Source: Lasiodiplodia sp. COLG20 (Eukaryota > Ascomycota > Dothideomycetes > Botryosphaeriales > Botryosphaeriaceae). From it: DNA of 64,000 nt. A model generated the notes under the pieces. It was not told the DNA's origin. It did no database searches and saw nothing but the letters and a program-made list of their open reading frames with translations. Position 1 is the stretch's first letter; the number at the start of each line of letters is the position of its first letter. The position numbers and the translations under genes are program-made. The stretch covers positions 1,054,001-1,118,000 of the forward strand of contig VNWV01000002.1 of the NCBI GenBank assembly GCA_009801085.1, written 5' to 3'. This document shows positions 46,690 to 57,182 of this stretch, in pieces.

Positions 46690-49564
46690 ATGCCGCCCAA
46701 CTTCTCCAAGGAATTCCTCCGCCAGCGTGCTTCTTGGATCCGCGATGACCTTGATCCACGCATCTCCCGCGATGGCCCGGACTGTATGCAGCCCGATGAC
46801 GTGCTCACCTTGCACGAGCTTTTTCTTAGTCTCCAGGACGCTGATCTTTCGATATCCGTGCTCCGCTACTCGCGCATACATGTCGCCGTGCTTGAAGTGG
46901 CCGGAAAGGCGACACGCTGGCCGAAGAGACTGGCCGAGGAATGCGATAAGATCATTGACGTGTGGACGAAAAAGTATGGCAAACTGAGCGACATCCGGCC
47001 CAGGCTGTTCAAGCCGGATGGGAGGCTCTATGGAGTCTGCACCGGGAGGGAGCTTACCCGCGACGTACGCCTACTATTCCGCGCCCCGAAGAGCTGCACT
47101 GACGTAATTGCAGGCTCTCGTGAAGCTCTGGTCGCAGCAAGACCCCAGCTACATGAGTCCAGACAGAGGCATGCAGCATGGTTCCCTCGGCTTCAAGCCT
47201 GGAGAGTGAGTTTTCGCCATGAGTCCCGCCAATTGGTGCTGACAGCGATGGCTTACAGCTGGTGGATCAACGGCGCCTTTGCCTTTCATGCCGGTATCAT
47301 AGACTTCAATTGCACCGGTGGCGGTATCTGTGCCGATAAGCGTGGCGCCTATGCTGTGGTCATGGAAGGAAATGATGAGTTGTACACCGAGACGCCAGAC
47401 AAATTCAAATATCGCTGCAAGCCGAACGACCCGGGTCGATTCCGGATGACGTCTGCCGATTTCAAATCCAGGTATCCAATCAGAGTGCTCAGGTCTCATA
47501 CCCTCAACTCGCTTTGGGCCCCGAGGAGTGGTATGCGATACGAAGGCTTGTACGTTCTGCCCCTTGACGAACCCCTGTAGCAAGGCCACTGACATATGAA
47601 GACACAAAACCACGGGATGGACCATCAAACCTATCAGTCCTGGCGAAAACGACGGCTTTAACCTGATTTGGGAGATTGAAATGGAACGTGACCGCGGTCT
47701 CGAGGACGAATACTCGCAAATGTCGGCTTTGAAGCATCCGACGGCCGAAGAGACAGACGACTATATGGAGTATAAGAGGGTGAGAAAAGAGATGCTCCAC
47801 AAAGTCCGCGAAGGAATCCTGACGGGCATTCCCGCCAAAATACCCGAAACTCCACCAGCTGTACCTGTCATCTCCGAAAAGCCAGGTATTACAATACAAT
47901 CCCCTCCCATGTCCCCAAAGACAGAAATCCCTTCTTTTGTAGGCGACTACTGCCTTATGCGAGATCCAGTACTGCCAGGATCCCCAGAGAGCCCACCGTT
48001 ATCGCGTACGTCTTTCTTCCAGCCAGCGCCATCACCACGTGCAAAGACTGGCCCCGCAGTCAAGCAAGAGCGCGAGAAACAACCACAAGCCCGCAGCCTC
48101 ACCGTCCCTCAGAATCTTCGCAAGTCCCGCTCAAATGTCAGCACCGACTCACGGGCAAAGAAATCACAAGGAGAAGCCACCTCCAAGAAGGCGTCCCAGA
48201 ACCCACCCGACAATGGAGTCAAAACAAGTGTCAAAGACTTTGCACGACCGCAATTTGGCGGCCGCGATGCCAAAGGTAGCATTGCCAGGTCCTTCACGCG
48301 TATATTTTCCGACGGCGCCCAAGATAGCGACATCCCGGAGTCTCCCTTCGGCTCCGTCCTGGCTGACTACGACAACGGCGAACCCTCATCCTTTCCTTTC
48401 GACAAACAACCAACCGTCTCTTTCCCTCCACCCATCACTCCGCTGCCTCCTTCGTCAACCACGCAGTCCAGCGACATCCTGCCGCCGGAAAAGAGCAGCG
48501 GAAGCAGCAGCAACAACAATAACCCCATCCTGCGTCAGGTCCACTGGGGAACGCCCGCCGATGATCCATCAGCCAAGGATCTGCGTCAGCTGTCGACTGA
48601 CAAGCTGAAGAGAGAGAAGTCGCGCCACCACCAGCGGCGCGACCGCGCCGTGTACGAGGCCTTCGACCGCCAGGCCGAGAGCGCGGACCCGCGGCTACTG
48701 CTGGCCGCGCTCAACGAGGTGTGGGACGACTGCGCTGAGCCAGAGTATCCGGACATGGTGCTCGAGGAGCCGATGTCGTACGAAAGCAGTTCGGGATACC
48801 TGGGCGGCTACGGCGGCGATGGGCCTGCCGGTAGAGGTGGGTCGCAGTCCCAGAGTGGTGGTGGTAGTAGTGGTAGTGGCAGCAGCAGCAGCGGCGGCGG
48901 CGGCGGCGGGGCTAGGGCGCAGAGGAGCAGGAGCGACGATTACATGCTGCGGATTCCGCCGGGCGGGATAGATGTGGTGAGGTTCATCGCACAGCAGGCC
49001 GCGGGAGAAGAAAGTGACGACGGTGGTGGTGGTGGTGGTGGTGGTGGTGGTGGTGTTCGTGCCAGCACCGGCACGAGGAAGAGCTGGCCTCTCGGCGACG
49101 ACGCGGGCGCCTCGTCCTCCCCTTCCTCCGTGCACGAGATCCGCAGCGTTCTGAGGGAGATGTCGGAGAGCAGCGCGACGAGCACCGAGGACGTGGCCCG
49201 GCGCGAGTCGCAACGCCTGTCGAGCAGCAGCGCCAGCACAAGCAGTAGCAGCGGCGGCAGCGTCAGCGGGCCCAGCAGGAGGCGGAGGAGCAGCCTGGGC
49301 GCCTTCGATTCGCGCATGCCCACGTGGACGCCCGATGAGGGTGGCTCGGCCATGAGTCGGAGGGCGAGGAGGCCGACGATCGTGCGGTTTTCGGGCATGT
49401 TCAAGCGGCAGAGCTTGGAGGAGACGGTGGACGAGGTGGTAGATGAGGGGGTGGCTGGCGAGGAGGAGGTGGTGGACGGGAAGGGCGGTGTTTTGAAGGA
49501 AGATCAGGAAGAGGTGAAGGCGACGGAGGAGATAGGGGGCGGGTTTGGAGATGAACCGTTGTGA
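46690..49564 (+). CDS. SRA-YDG domain protein with long low-complexity tail
   Basis: Four exons (46690-47064, 47114-47205, 47259-47549, 47602-49564) give 906 residues. Residues about 140-285 form an SRA-YDG-like domain: HGSLGFKPGDWWINGAFAFH, RGAYAVVMEG, YPIRVLRSHTLNS, APRSGMRYEGL, TTGWTIKPISPGENDGFNLI and WEIEMERD. The PIRVLR...YEGL...W order is the SRA core that in UHRF1/SUVH proteins cups a flipped methylcytosine. The splice at 47550 (donor GTACGT, acceptor AAG at 47601) is required to join the two halves; read unspliced, the domain stops early at 47580. The rest is Ser/Pro/Gly-rich and charged, with Gly and Ser runs at 48850-49060. No RING or SET domain is seen. It is likely nuclear, with chromatin binding inferred from the domain. 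Confidence 0.8.
49022..49054 (+). repeat. GGT microsatellite (poly-Gly) in the SRA gene
   Basis: About eleven GGT units in frame, encoding poly-Gly. A smaller GGT tract at 54828-54846 lies outside any gene. Confidence 0.85.
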
Positions 49565-49753
49565 GTGGTTGTACCGGGTGTAAAGGCACTTAGCAAGGGC
49601 GTTCAGGTAATTGATTGATTAACTATGTTTGCATCATTAGCACTTCACATCGCCATCGCGTTGGGGGAGTGGGGAGAAGGAAACCGGTCCTTACATAATA
49701 TACGCTTCCAAAAGCTGCAACAACACTTGTGTATACCCAGCGATATTGACATG

Positions 49754-50135
49754 TTAGTATAGATGCCACCTCCTCAATGCCTCTCGTATCCTCAAAGACA
49801 GCCCTGGTTCTCATTAATACATGGCAACTACTTTTAAGTGACTAAAAAACTTACCGTGTCGCGGTGGCATGGCCCGTTCCTCGATATTCAATACCCATCG
49901 ACCTTGGCCGTCCCATGCGAAGCATACCAAGAAGCGATCGTGGTCTCTAAAGACTGTGAAGGTAAATGATTAGTCAAAGGGTTATCTTATTGTCAGTTCT
50001 GAGCAACTGACTATCGACGGATCTGGTGCGCCGATGATGGTCGTAGAAGAAGTGGATGGCATGTGTGAGCATCTGAATGACGACAAGGAGGAGAGCGACA
50101 AGGGCAATGATGGCTTCGTCAGACAAGGTTGCCAT
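49754..50135 (-). CDS. small single-pass membrane protein, 90 aa
   Basis: Three exons (50135-50012, 49953-49855, 49803-49754) with donors GTCAGT and GTAAGT and a TATTAATG branch site. The protein begins MATLSDEAIIALVALLLVVI, a TM helix reaching to about residue 25, then HFFYDHHRRTRS, then FRDHDRFLVCFAWDGQGRWV and NIEERAMPPRH, and ends LRRWHLY. Each exon alone is too short to stand out; together they are open, in phase and end in a stop. No family recognised. The basic, aromatic-rich tail after the helix suggests a cytosolic face (positive-inside). Supported by splice signals and protein-like composition only. Confidence 0.55.
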
Positions 50136-51150
50136 TGGTGGAACTTGATTGGTGGAGGGATCTTGCTTGAGTCCGTCGCGCGTTGGGAGAGAATGAGTGT
50201 GGAAAAAGGTGTGACCCGCTCTGGAGCATTGGTGATATATAGCGAAAAGAGCAGGCGGGAAACATCGTCAGTAGCAAGTTAGAACCACTGACGGATAAAT
50301 ACGAGCGCTGGCAAGTGCTGTAGCCTTGTCTCAATTCTGCCCCGAGGAGCACAGCTCCACCTAAATCCTCATCGTTAAGTGGCACGTTCGGAACGCAGCG
50401 CCGGTGGGTGGGTCCAGCCCTACAGCGAACCCATGTAAGCTACCTGATATCTATCTACCTTTCAAACACGCTGTGCTAATCCATGCAAGCCACCTGATAT
50501 CTATCTTTCTAACACGCTGTGCGAACCCGGAATTTTCAGCCACTTATTTCATACCAGTGGAAAAACGACAGCACGTTAGTATCCTATTAGTCTACCTACT
50601 TCTACGTTCAATTCGTTGCTGACTAAAATCCACCATCCACTGGATGTACTCAGACAACAAAAGCGAGTTTTCCTTTAGCAAGTAGTTTAGCTCGGTCGTT
50701 AACTAGCATATTCTCGGTCGCACGCTAACTTGTCTTAACAAAACACACCACGGCTGTAGAAACACTTGAAAAAATTCCGGAGATATTAGTCTATCGACTG
50801 TAATCTAAGGTCTGAAAAAACAAAATGCACGCTTAGATCTAATGGTGTAGCTGTATCTCCAAAATGTTGTGGTACAACACTCCAAGCTAAACAATAATGG
50901 TTGCATTTGAACGACTTGCACCCAGCAACGATCAGGACGTTGTCAGAACGAAGGTCCTGAAAGCAAGAAAGGGCATGTTCCGACTGATTAATTACGAGTT
51001 CGCCGCTGGACAAGTTCCGGCGCTCCCGTACTCAAAGATCGTCGAAGTTTGCTCTTGTCTCTTACACAATGTGTATCCAGCTCAAGATCTTCAGATTGAA
51101 GGCTGAAGACCGAGCGAGGCACGAGACAACTGCCACCCATGGGGCCGCTC
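50136..51150. other. intergenic with dispersed repeat copy A
   Basis: 1 kb between two - strand genes. Besides the repeat at 50361-50526, the part at 50560-50890 is AT-rich. A 69-codon frame on + (50897-51106) is unconserved. Confidence 0.5.
50361..50526. repeat. dispersed repeat, copy A (with internal tandem duplication)
   Basis: Shares with copy B (55002-55116) the order TAAATCCTCATC, GTGGCACGTTCGGAAC, CCGGTGGGTGGGTCCAGCCC, TACAGCGAACCCATG, ACCTGATATCTA and AACACGCTGTGC. In copy A the last about 45 bp (CATGYAAGCYACCTGATATC ... ACGCTGTG) are present twice (50431-50475 and 50480-50522). No terminal inverted repeat or coding content was seen, so the element type is open (MITE or solo-LTR fragment). 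Confidence 0.7.
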
Positions 51151-52770
51151 TCAACTGGAAGGATCGCTGCGAGGCACCTGCGGCACATCGTAGAGATACG
51201 AGGCGCCGGCGGAGAGCGGGCCTGGAAAGGCCTTCATTACTTGTAACAGCTCGAGGCGCGGAAATTTTCTTCGAAGCTTGGAATCCAAAATGTCAAGAGA
51301 CCAGTTCGTTTGGTATCCCCTGATTTGGTTCAGGCTGAGCCTTCGAAGCTTTGGGAATATTATCTCAGTCTCCCAGTCAATGTCAAGGACGGTGAACTCT
51401 CCCAGGATATGGCAACACTCCAGGTCCGGGCAAGACTCCCCGAATATGGAAACAGCTGCAGCTGCTAACCAGCTAGACTCAGGCGTCAAGAACAGCCCAA
51501 CCTCTTGAAGACATTGAAGAGATGAAGCAGCCTGCCGGAGATGCGAGGCATTGAAGTCTTCAGCGACCATGCCAGGCTGGATCTCAAGACAAAATTTGCG
51601 CAAATTCCGGCAGCTTTCGGCAAATTCTGCAAAAGCGGTGCCTGAAAGGGTCACTGGAGTCTGGATCTCCGGATTGCTCCCGCGTGGTTGAGAACGCCGT
51701 TCGATCTTCAGAATTTCAAGTTTGGTACTTGTGGCCAGACGGGAAAGAATGGGGGCCAAAGGTTCAGATGCGACAGTCTGACAACGGACCAAGTTGATCT
51801 GAAGCGTCCTTAGTTCAGGGAGAGAAGCACTGATGGCATACAATGAGTTGTAATCAGCTTTGATGTCAAGCATCTCCAATGCTTGGAAAGGATCAGCAAT
51901 GGCGAAATTGTGTGGAGCGTGAAGTCTGAACTGCGGGGCGCGTATGTTCCGAACCACGGATTGTTCGGCGAGATAAGTAACAAGGTCCTCAGAAAACCCA
52001 TTGTGGGTGAGGGAGTCTGCCATGTGGATCCGGATCTCTGAGAGACTTGACTGCTGGCTCATGAAGAGATCCAATAGTCTTTCCGGCACAAGATGATGCG
52101 ATGGTCCGGTGTACTTGAATGTCTCGAGATGCTTGCATCGCACCTGTATTATGCGATCAGCGTACAAAGGGACGACAGGCCGACCCAGGGCAGTCACGTT
52201 GCAGGAACGATTCCATACAAGCAATAGCCAGTATCAATTGCTTTTTCAGAAGTGAACAGGCCGACAGCGAGGAAATGATGTATTGAAAATCGATCGGAAT
52301 AGCAAACTTACTATGATGGCTTGAATAGCATATTCAGTGGCCCGCGACAGGCACCGATGAGAGCAATTCACCGCGACGGTGCGAAGCTTGGGCGTCAAGA
52401 CTGGTGGAATGTGTTGGAGAGTCGCGTCGTAATGGAACATCAATTCCACCTCTCTTAGGCGCGGTAGCTCCAGGGCCGAGAGGCACGCTGTGGCTGGAGG
52501 CGAACGCGGATCCAGGGTGACTCTCAGCGTCCGAATTTTCCCTGCGTAGTACTGCCGGCGCTCGGCCTTGACGCATTCAAGCGGCTCAAGGGTAGAGAGC
52601 TCGGCCCATATCATCTCAGTCACCTCATCGGCCCACAGCTTGTTCACAGAGACATATCTGCACAGCGAAGCAATACTGCCTCGGCCGAGAAGCTGATGGT
52701 CCTTTGATTGGTGCAGGATGTTAGCAATGACATGGGCAATCCCGAGAGCTCTCGACGAGGCAGGCTCCAT
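51151..52770 (-). CDS. F-box/LRR-like protein
   Basis: Two exons (52770-52312, 52143-51151) give 483 residues. The N-terminus (ALGIAHVIANILHQSKDHQL, LCRYVSVNKLWADEVTEMIW) reads as a divergent fungal F-box: leading hydrophobics, then VNKLWADE. The rest shows irregular leucine-rich periodicity (LPELRTLQINLVRC, STKLEILKIERR, CRNLRKFCLEIQPG, FPKLRRLSLNQIRG), consistent with a degenerate LRR solenoid. Such proteins are substrate receptors of SCF ubiquitin ligases; the substrate cannot be inferred. The 168-nt intron has donor GTAAGT. Confidence 0.72.
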
Positions 52771-53441
52771 GACGGCAGTCGCAGAGTCAAGGAGGAAAGC
52801 ATGAAGGCGGAGAACACATGCCGAACGGTGGCGAGGCGTGTGCGGCGCAGTCGATGAACACGCGGAGTTGAAGAAGTTTTGTCGAGCCGGACGCGAGGCG
52901 CGTAGACCATGTGGGTCACAGGTCGCTGACTAAGTCAGTACTTGCGCCTAGCCCAATTGGTCCTTATCTTGCTTGGCACCCTCACCTGTGAATACTGTGG
53001 TGATGCATTCGGCGTTGAATTGAGCATAAGTGAATCGTTAAGGGTGAGCTGTCGTCCCAGTGCTTACCGGAAAAGTTCATGTTTTACACAGCAATGGTTC
53101 TGCTATGCCCCATGAGTATCCACACCACATATAGCAGCAAGCCGTAGCAAGCATCCTGAATGCGTTATCCAGAGAAGAAAATCTGATTAAGATGAAAATT
53201 CATCATCTCCGCCCAAGAAATCTACGTAACAAATACTAACCGTGGTCCACGGCTAGAACTAGAACTCAAAGAAGTGGACCCAGCCTCAGTGGATCCTGGA
53301 AGGTATCATGCTATCAAAACCCCCAAAGCAGTTAAAAAAATTTACAAGAATAAGAGAAAAAGAGCTCCCGGGGAAGCATCCAGAAAAAATTTAACCGGAA
53401 GTACCATGAATGTTTTGCAAAAAGTTTGAGCACTTCTCCCA
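52771..53441. other. intergenic, F-box gene promoter and vWA gene 3' flank
   Basis: 670 bp; AT-rich near 53330-53400. No gene or repeat recognised. Confidence 0.5.
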
Positions 53442-54487
53442 TCACCTGTGCAAGTCTTTCGATCTCTTGCGGTCCAAACGGCGGTTGACAGCACCTAGTA
53501 CAACCTTCAGGATGCCTTCAGCAGTCAACTCGGCATCGTCTTGGCCTGTAAACGGCACAGTGTCAACAATATCCCTCAGGTCCTCCTCGCCGGCCAGCTC
53601 AGCTAGTTCGTCATCCAGCTGCTTCAAATGCTCCTTCGCACCCGGTTCGCGACCGACTTGGAAAAACTGGATGCCAACTTGCCATGCGGGAGCGTCACAC
53701 TTGTCCAGCTTCTTCGCGGCATTGATTATGACGCTCTCGACATCGTCGCTAGGCTCACCGTCCGTGATGACAATGATGTTTAGCGGCTTCGTATTATCTT
53801 GGTCAGCAGTAACGCGCTGAAGGTAAGGCTTAAGGATCTGGTTGAGGCGCTGGCCAGTGGGCGTGCCGCCTTGGGGGCGCACGGTAGTAAAGATCTCGGT
53901 AACGGTCGAGGGCAGCGTGACGTTGTGGTGATAGGGGTTGTCCGGGTGGTTAAGGAAGAAAATATCAATTCCGTCGGCATCGTGTCCGGTGCAGATGGGC
54001 GTAATGGTCTCGAGGGCCTTGCCCGTCTCGCGCCAGGAGCGGCCCGCCATGCTACCGGAGTCGTCGATCAGGAAGACGGTATCGAATGAGCTGAGGAAGG
54101 CGTAGCGATCATCGGCCGGGACCGCCGCGGGTGCGGCTGAGTTGGGCATCATAGGGGCGGTGGCGGCCGTGGTGTTGGCGCCTTGCGGCGTTGCCGAATA
54201 AGCGGGTGGCGGCTCAGTGGCGGGGGTTGTGAAGGCGTTCATTCCAGGGCGATCTAGGCTTGCAGTCAGCTGTCGTGCTCAGCAGAGGGAGTGTGAAGAT
54301 GCGCACCTGGACGGCGTGTTGGAGGTGCAGACTGAGCATAGGGGTTGTCGTTTGTCTGTCTCTGGCTTCCCGACATGACAGACTTGAAACTCCTTGTGCG
54401 TGAAGGTGCGGATGCAGATGCGTCCTTTGCGCTCCCTCGAGAGAATCTGTGTTTTAAGCTTCCGAGAATGGATTCTCTGCGCTCCAT
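53442..54487 (-). CDS. von Willebrand factor A (vWA) domain protein
   Basis: Two exons (54487-54307, 54253-53442) give 330 residues. N-terminal 100 residues are Ser/Arg- then Pro/Ala-rich. The vWA domain spans about 108-290: FLSSFDTVFLIDDSGSMAGR carries the MIDAS DxSxS metal motif, PQGGTPTG supplies the MIDAS Thr, and LNIIVITDGEPSDD the Asp. It ends RRLDRKRSKDLHR. Intron acceptor is CTAG at 54254-54257, giving RRPDRPGMNAF. Fungal cytosolic proteins of this type are uncharacterised; metal-dependent protein binding is the family role. Confidence 0.82.
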
Positions 54488-55188
54488 GGTAGATGATCGG
54501 CGAACGGAATGTGATGTTTGCGCACAGTTGTCGTGGAGCAGGTGGAAAACGGTTGAAGTGGTCATACTGCAAAGCTTAAATAAGCGGAAGGGGCACGCGG
54601 GCAAACACGGCAAGCGGCAATGATGGAAAATTGTGATGTCAGGTGAGGGCGCCCTTCCGTGGTATGGTGAACCAACAACATACCAACGTGTGGTCTTTAT
54701 ACGTTGGCTTTGGTGTTGAGAGCAGTCTGCCTTGAGTGTGCCCGCCTTCGCTTTAGTCACACTGTGTAATCGTAGCACTCATCTGCTTTCAGCCTCTATC
54801 CCGAAGGAGGCGAAGCGTAGGTGGGATGGTGGTGGTGGTGGTGGTGTTCGTTCAGCCTTTCACTGCCCCGCCTCTAGGACGGCTGCCTTGGGGGCTCAGC
54901 AAGCGAACCTTGTCTCACACAATTCTGCCTTAGGCGCACAGCCCCACCGCTTTCGGCTTTGAGCTCAGCCACTCATTTATTGCCAATTTCGCCCCAGGCC
55001 TCTAAATCCTCATCTTGGTGTGGCACGTTCGGAACTCAGTGCCGGTGGGTGGGTCCAGCCCTACAGCGAACCCATGCAAGCCACCTGATATCTACCTTTC
55101 TAACACGCTGTGCGAAATCAGGATTAACAAGAAAAAGGAAAAGGAGAGAACATCTGCCCGCAGTCAGGTCAGCTACACTGCCGCCTCT
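54488..55188. other. intergenic with dispersed repeat copy B
   Basis: 700 bp between the vWA gene promoter and the 3' end of a BTB gene. Holds a GGT tract at 54828-54846 and the repeat copy at 55002-55116; weaker similarity to copy A surroundings extends left (TTGTCTCA...AATTCTGCC and CAGCCACTCATTTAT). Confidence 0.5.
55002..55116. repeat. dispersed repeat, copy B
   Basis: Single-unit counterpart of the repeat at 50361-50526, same orientation, about 4.6 kb away. Identity is high over GGTGGGTGGGTCCAGCCCTA and ACCTGATATCTA but the copies differ by several C/T changes (CATGCAAGCCAC versus CATGTAAGCTAC), the kind of change left by repeat-induced point mutation. Confidence 0.7.
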
Positions 55189-56679
55189 TTATGTGCTTTT
55201 CCGGTCAACTGCCCATGTCCCAAACGACCGTGCCGCCAGGGTGTCGGCTGCGGACCAGTCGCGCTCAGCAGCCATGAACATGTCTCTAATCGCCGCATGA
55301 CGTCGCAGGCAATTCTCCTTTGTATGCGGCTCTCTAGGGCCTGGCCGCGGGGCAGCAGAGCGTATGCTCCACAAAACGGGTCGCTTTGCCCGCGACCAGG
55401 CATATTCCGTTCTACGCTCTCGCCAACATTCGCCACAGATCCCACAGTCATACTGTGTGCTGTTGCCACCAAGGCAACTTTGTATGTGGTCTAGAAGCGG
55501 GATGATCTTCGTCCGTAGGCCGCAGTGAGAGTGGTTGGTATCGATCTGGTACGAGGGACATTGGCGCAAAGAATCCATCAACCGAGAAATGTCGCCTTGG
55601 TAGTCGTCTGTCGCGTCGGAACCACAAATGGCGGACTCAAGCCGTAATGTGCCCACGCGAGTAAAAAAGCGAATCATCTCTCCAAGTTGATAGACATCAC
55701 ACTGGGCCGACGAGTCATAGCCGAGCCTGCACTGTCGTTGGCCTGAGGTATACATCTTGATGAAATGACCTTGTAGCGAGTTTATCGTGTCCAAGATGCA
55801 TTGGCGGCGAAAGACAAGCTCGTCTACCAGGCGTCAGCGGATCGAAATGTGGAACGGGCAGGGGGCTACAATCCAGAGCCTTGGAAACAGCCATGAGTGT
55901 GACTAGGGTGCGCCCTTGTCGAGTAACTTCTTACCTTCAATGCCAGCTGAGATGTCCCACCACAGCGCACCTCCAGACTCCTCGATGGCTTCGTTGTTCC
56001 ATCGCTCGGAACCGCCCAGTATCAGCCGTTTACTGTACAGCTTGGTCCACGGCGGGTAGTTCAACAGCGCGCCAATTAAGAGCTTTTGCCGTACCCGCTC
56101 CTCTGGTAAGCTTGCAGCAGTCTTTCCCTTTGTCTTTGCGTCTATCATCTGCAAGTATTTCTTCTGGTGTACAAACTGCGAAAACGTGTCCAGGGCGTCA
56201 AAACGGTCGGCGACGATTGCGAGATTGGCCATATTCGTGATGGGGGGAGCATCTTTTCCGTTTCCGAGAGGCTGCTTGTGGAGAGCTCGAAGGAAGTCGG
56301 CCGTTATAAGCTTGATGGTGCTGACCTTGGAGGTTCTCCCAATGTCCACGATGGTGACTTCGGGCAGCTCGTCAAGAGGCACGTCTGCCATGGTCGAGTA
56401 CTGTTTGCGGAGACGTTCATGGTGAACGGCAACGTTAGCAGCCTCGCTAAAACCACCGCTGAGAAGCTTCTCAAAATATGAAGAAGCTTCACGGAGGCGA
56501 TTGGATTCGACGCGGTACAAGAATCCTTCTTGGTTGTCGTCCTCTTTCACACGCAGGAGCAAGTCGCCACTATCGGAGATGACCGTGGGGCCTGCCTCGG
56601 CTTGTGCATCCTCCTTGTTGTTCACAGCCGGAGCTGCGGGCGAGGCAGGAGGCGCGCCAAAGAGCGACTCGCGGGTCAT
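55189..56679 (-). CDS. BTB/POZ domain protein
   Basis: Two exons (56679-55935, 55823-55189) give 459 residues. Start MTRESLFGAPPAS is chosen because it follows an A/T-poor leader and precedes the domain; an in-frame ATG at 56814 would add 45 residues. Residues about 35-140 form a fungal BTB module: DSGDLLLRVKEDDNQEGFLY, VESNRLREASSYFEKLLSGG, LPEVTIVDIGRTSK, with ANLAIVADRFDALDTFSQFV in the following helical part. The C-terminal half contains several Cys (YDCGICGEC and neighbours), perhaps a small metal site. The 111-nt intron joins AGIED to ELVFRRQC. Function unknown. Confidence 0.8.
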
Positions 56680-57182
56680 GGTTGAGGATGTAGGTGAAGT
56701 GAGCGCACTAGCAGAGCGAGACCGGAGGCGTTGCACGAGACGACTCAGGGATACGGCCAGTTCATCGTGGGAAAACTGTGAGCAGAAGAGCAAAAGGCAG
56801 AATTGTAGAGGCAAGGAGCCTGGAGCAGAAAACGACTCACGTCACCGACTGGCCTGGTAGAACCTCGGCCTATCGCAGTAGCGTAAGGCGATAAGGCTGA
56901 TAAGGCACCCTGGCACACCCTGACACCCGGACTCGACCGCACGTCTGCCTTCCAAACTGCACCGCACCACCGCCCACTCATGCCACCACTGCCTCAGCAC
57001 CACGTGCTCACGCTGCTTATGCAGAGCCACATTCTGGCCTGGACATGAAGAGCGGCTCCCAGAAAAGGTGAGACATCAACAGACCTCACGCCAATACAGT
57101 ATTTCTTACATATACATTAAACAGCTAATATCAAAGACTCATGAAGAACGTTAACATCACCCATGATCAGCGCACCGACCAG
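56680..57182. other. intergenic, BTB gene promoter and FTR1 3' flank
   Basis: About 500 bp, no gene seen. AT-rich near 57090-57140 after the FTR1 stop on the - strand. Confidence 0.5.

Noticed and set aside
47065..47580. SRA gene read as one uninterrupted 296-codon frame
   Set aside because: It gives non-conserved stretches and stops before the second half of the SRA core; three GT-AG introns restore the domain and phase.
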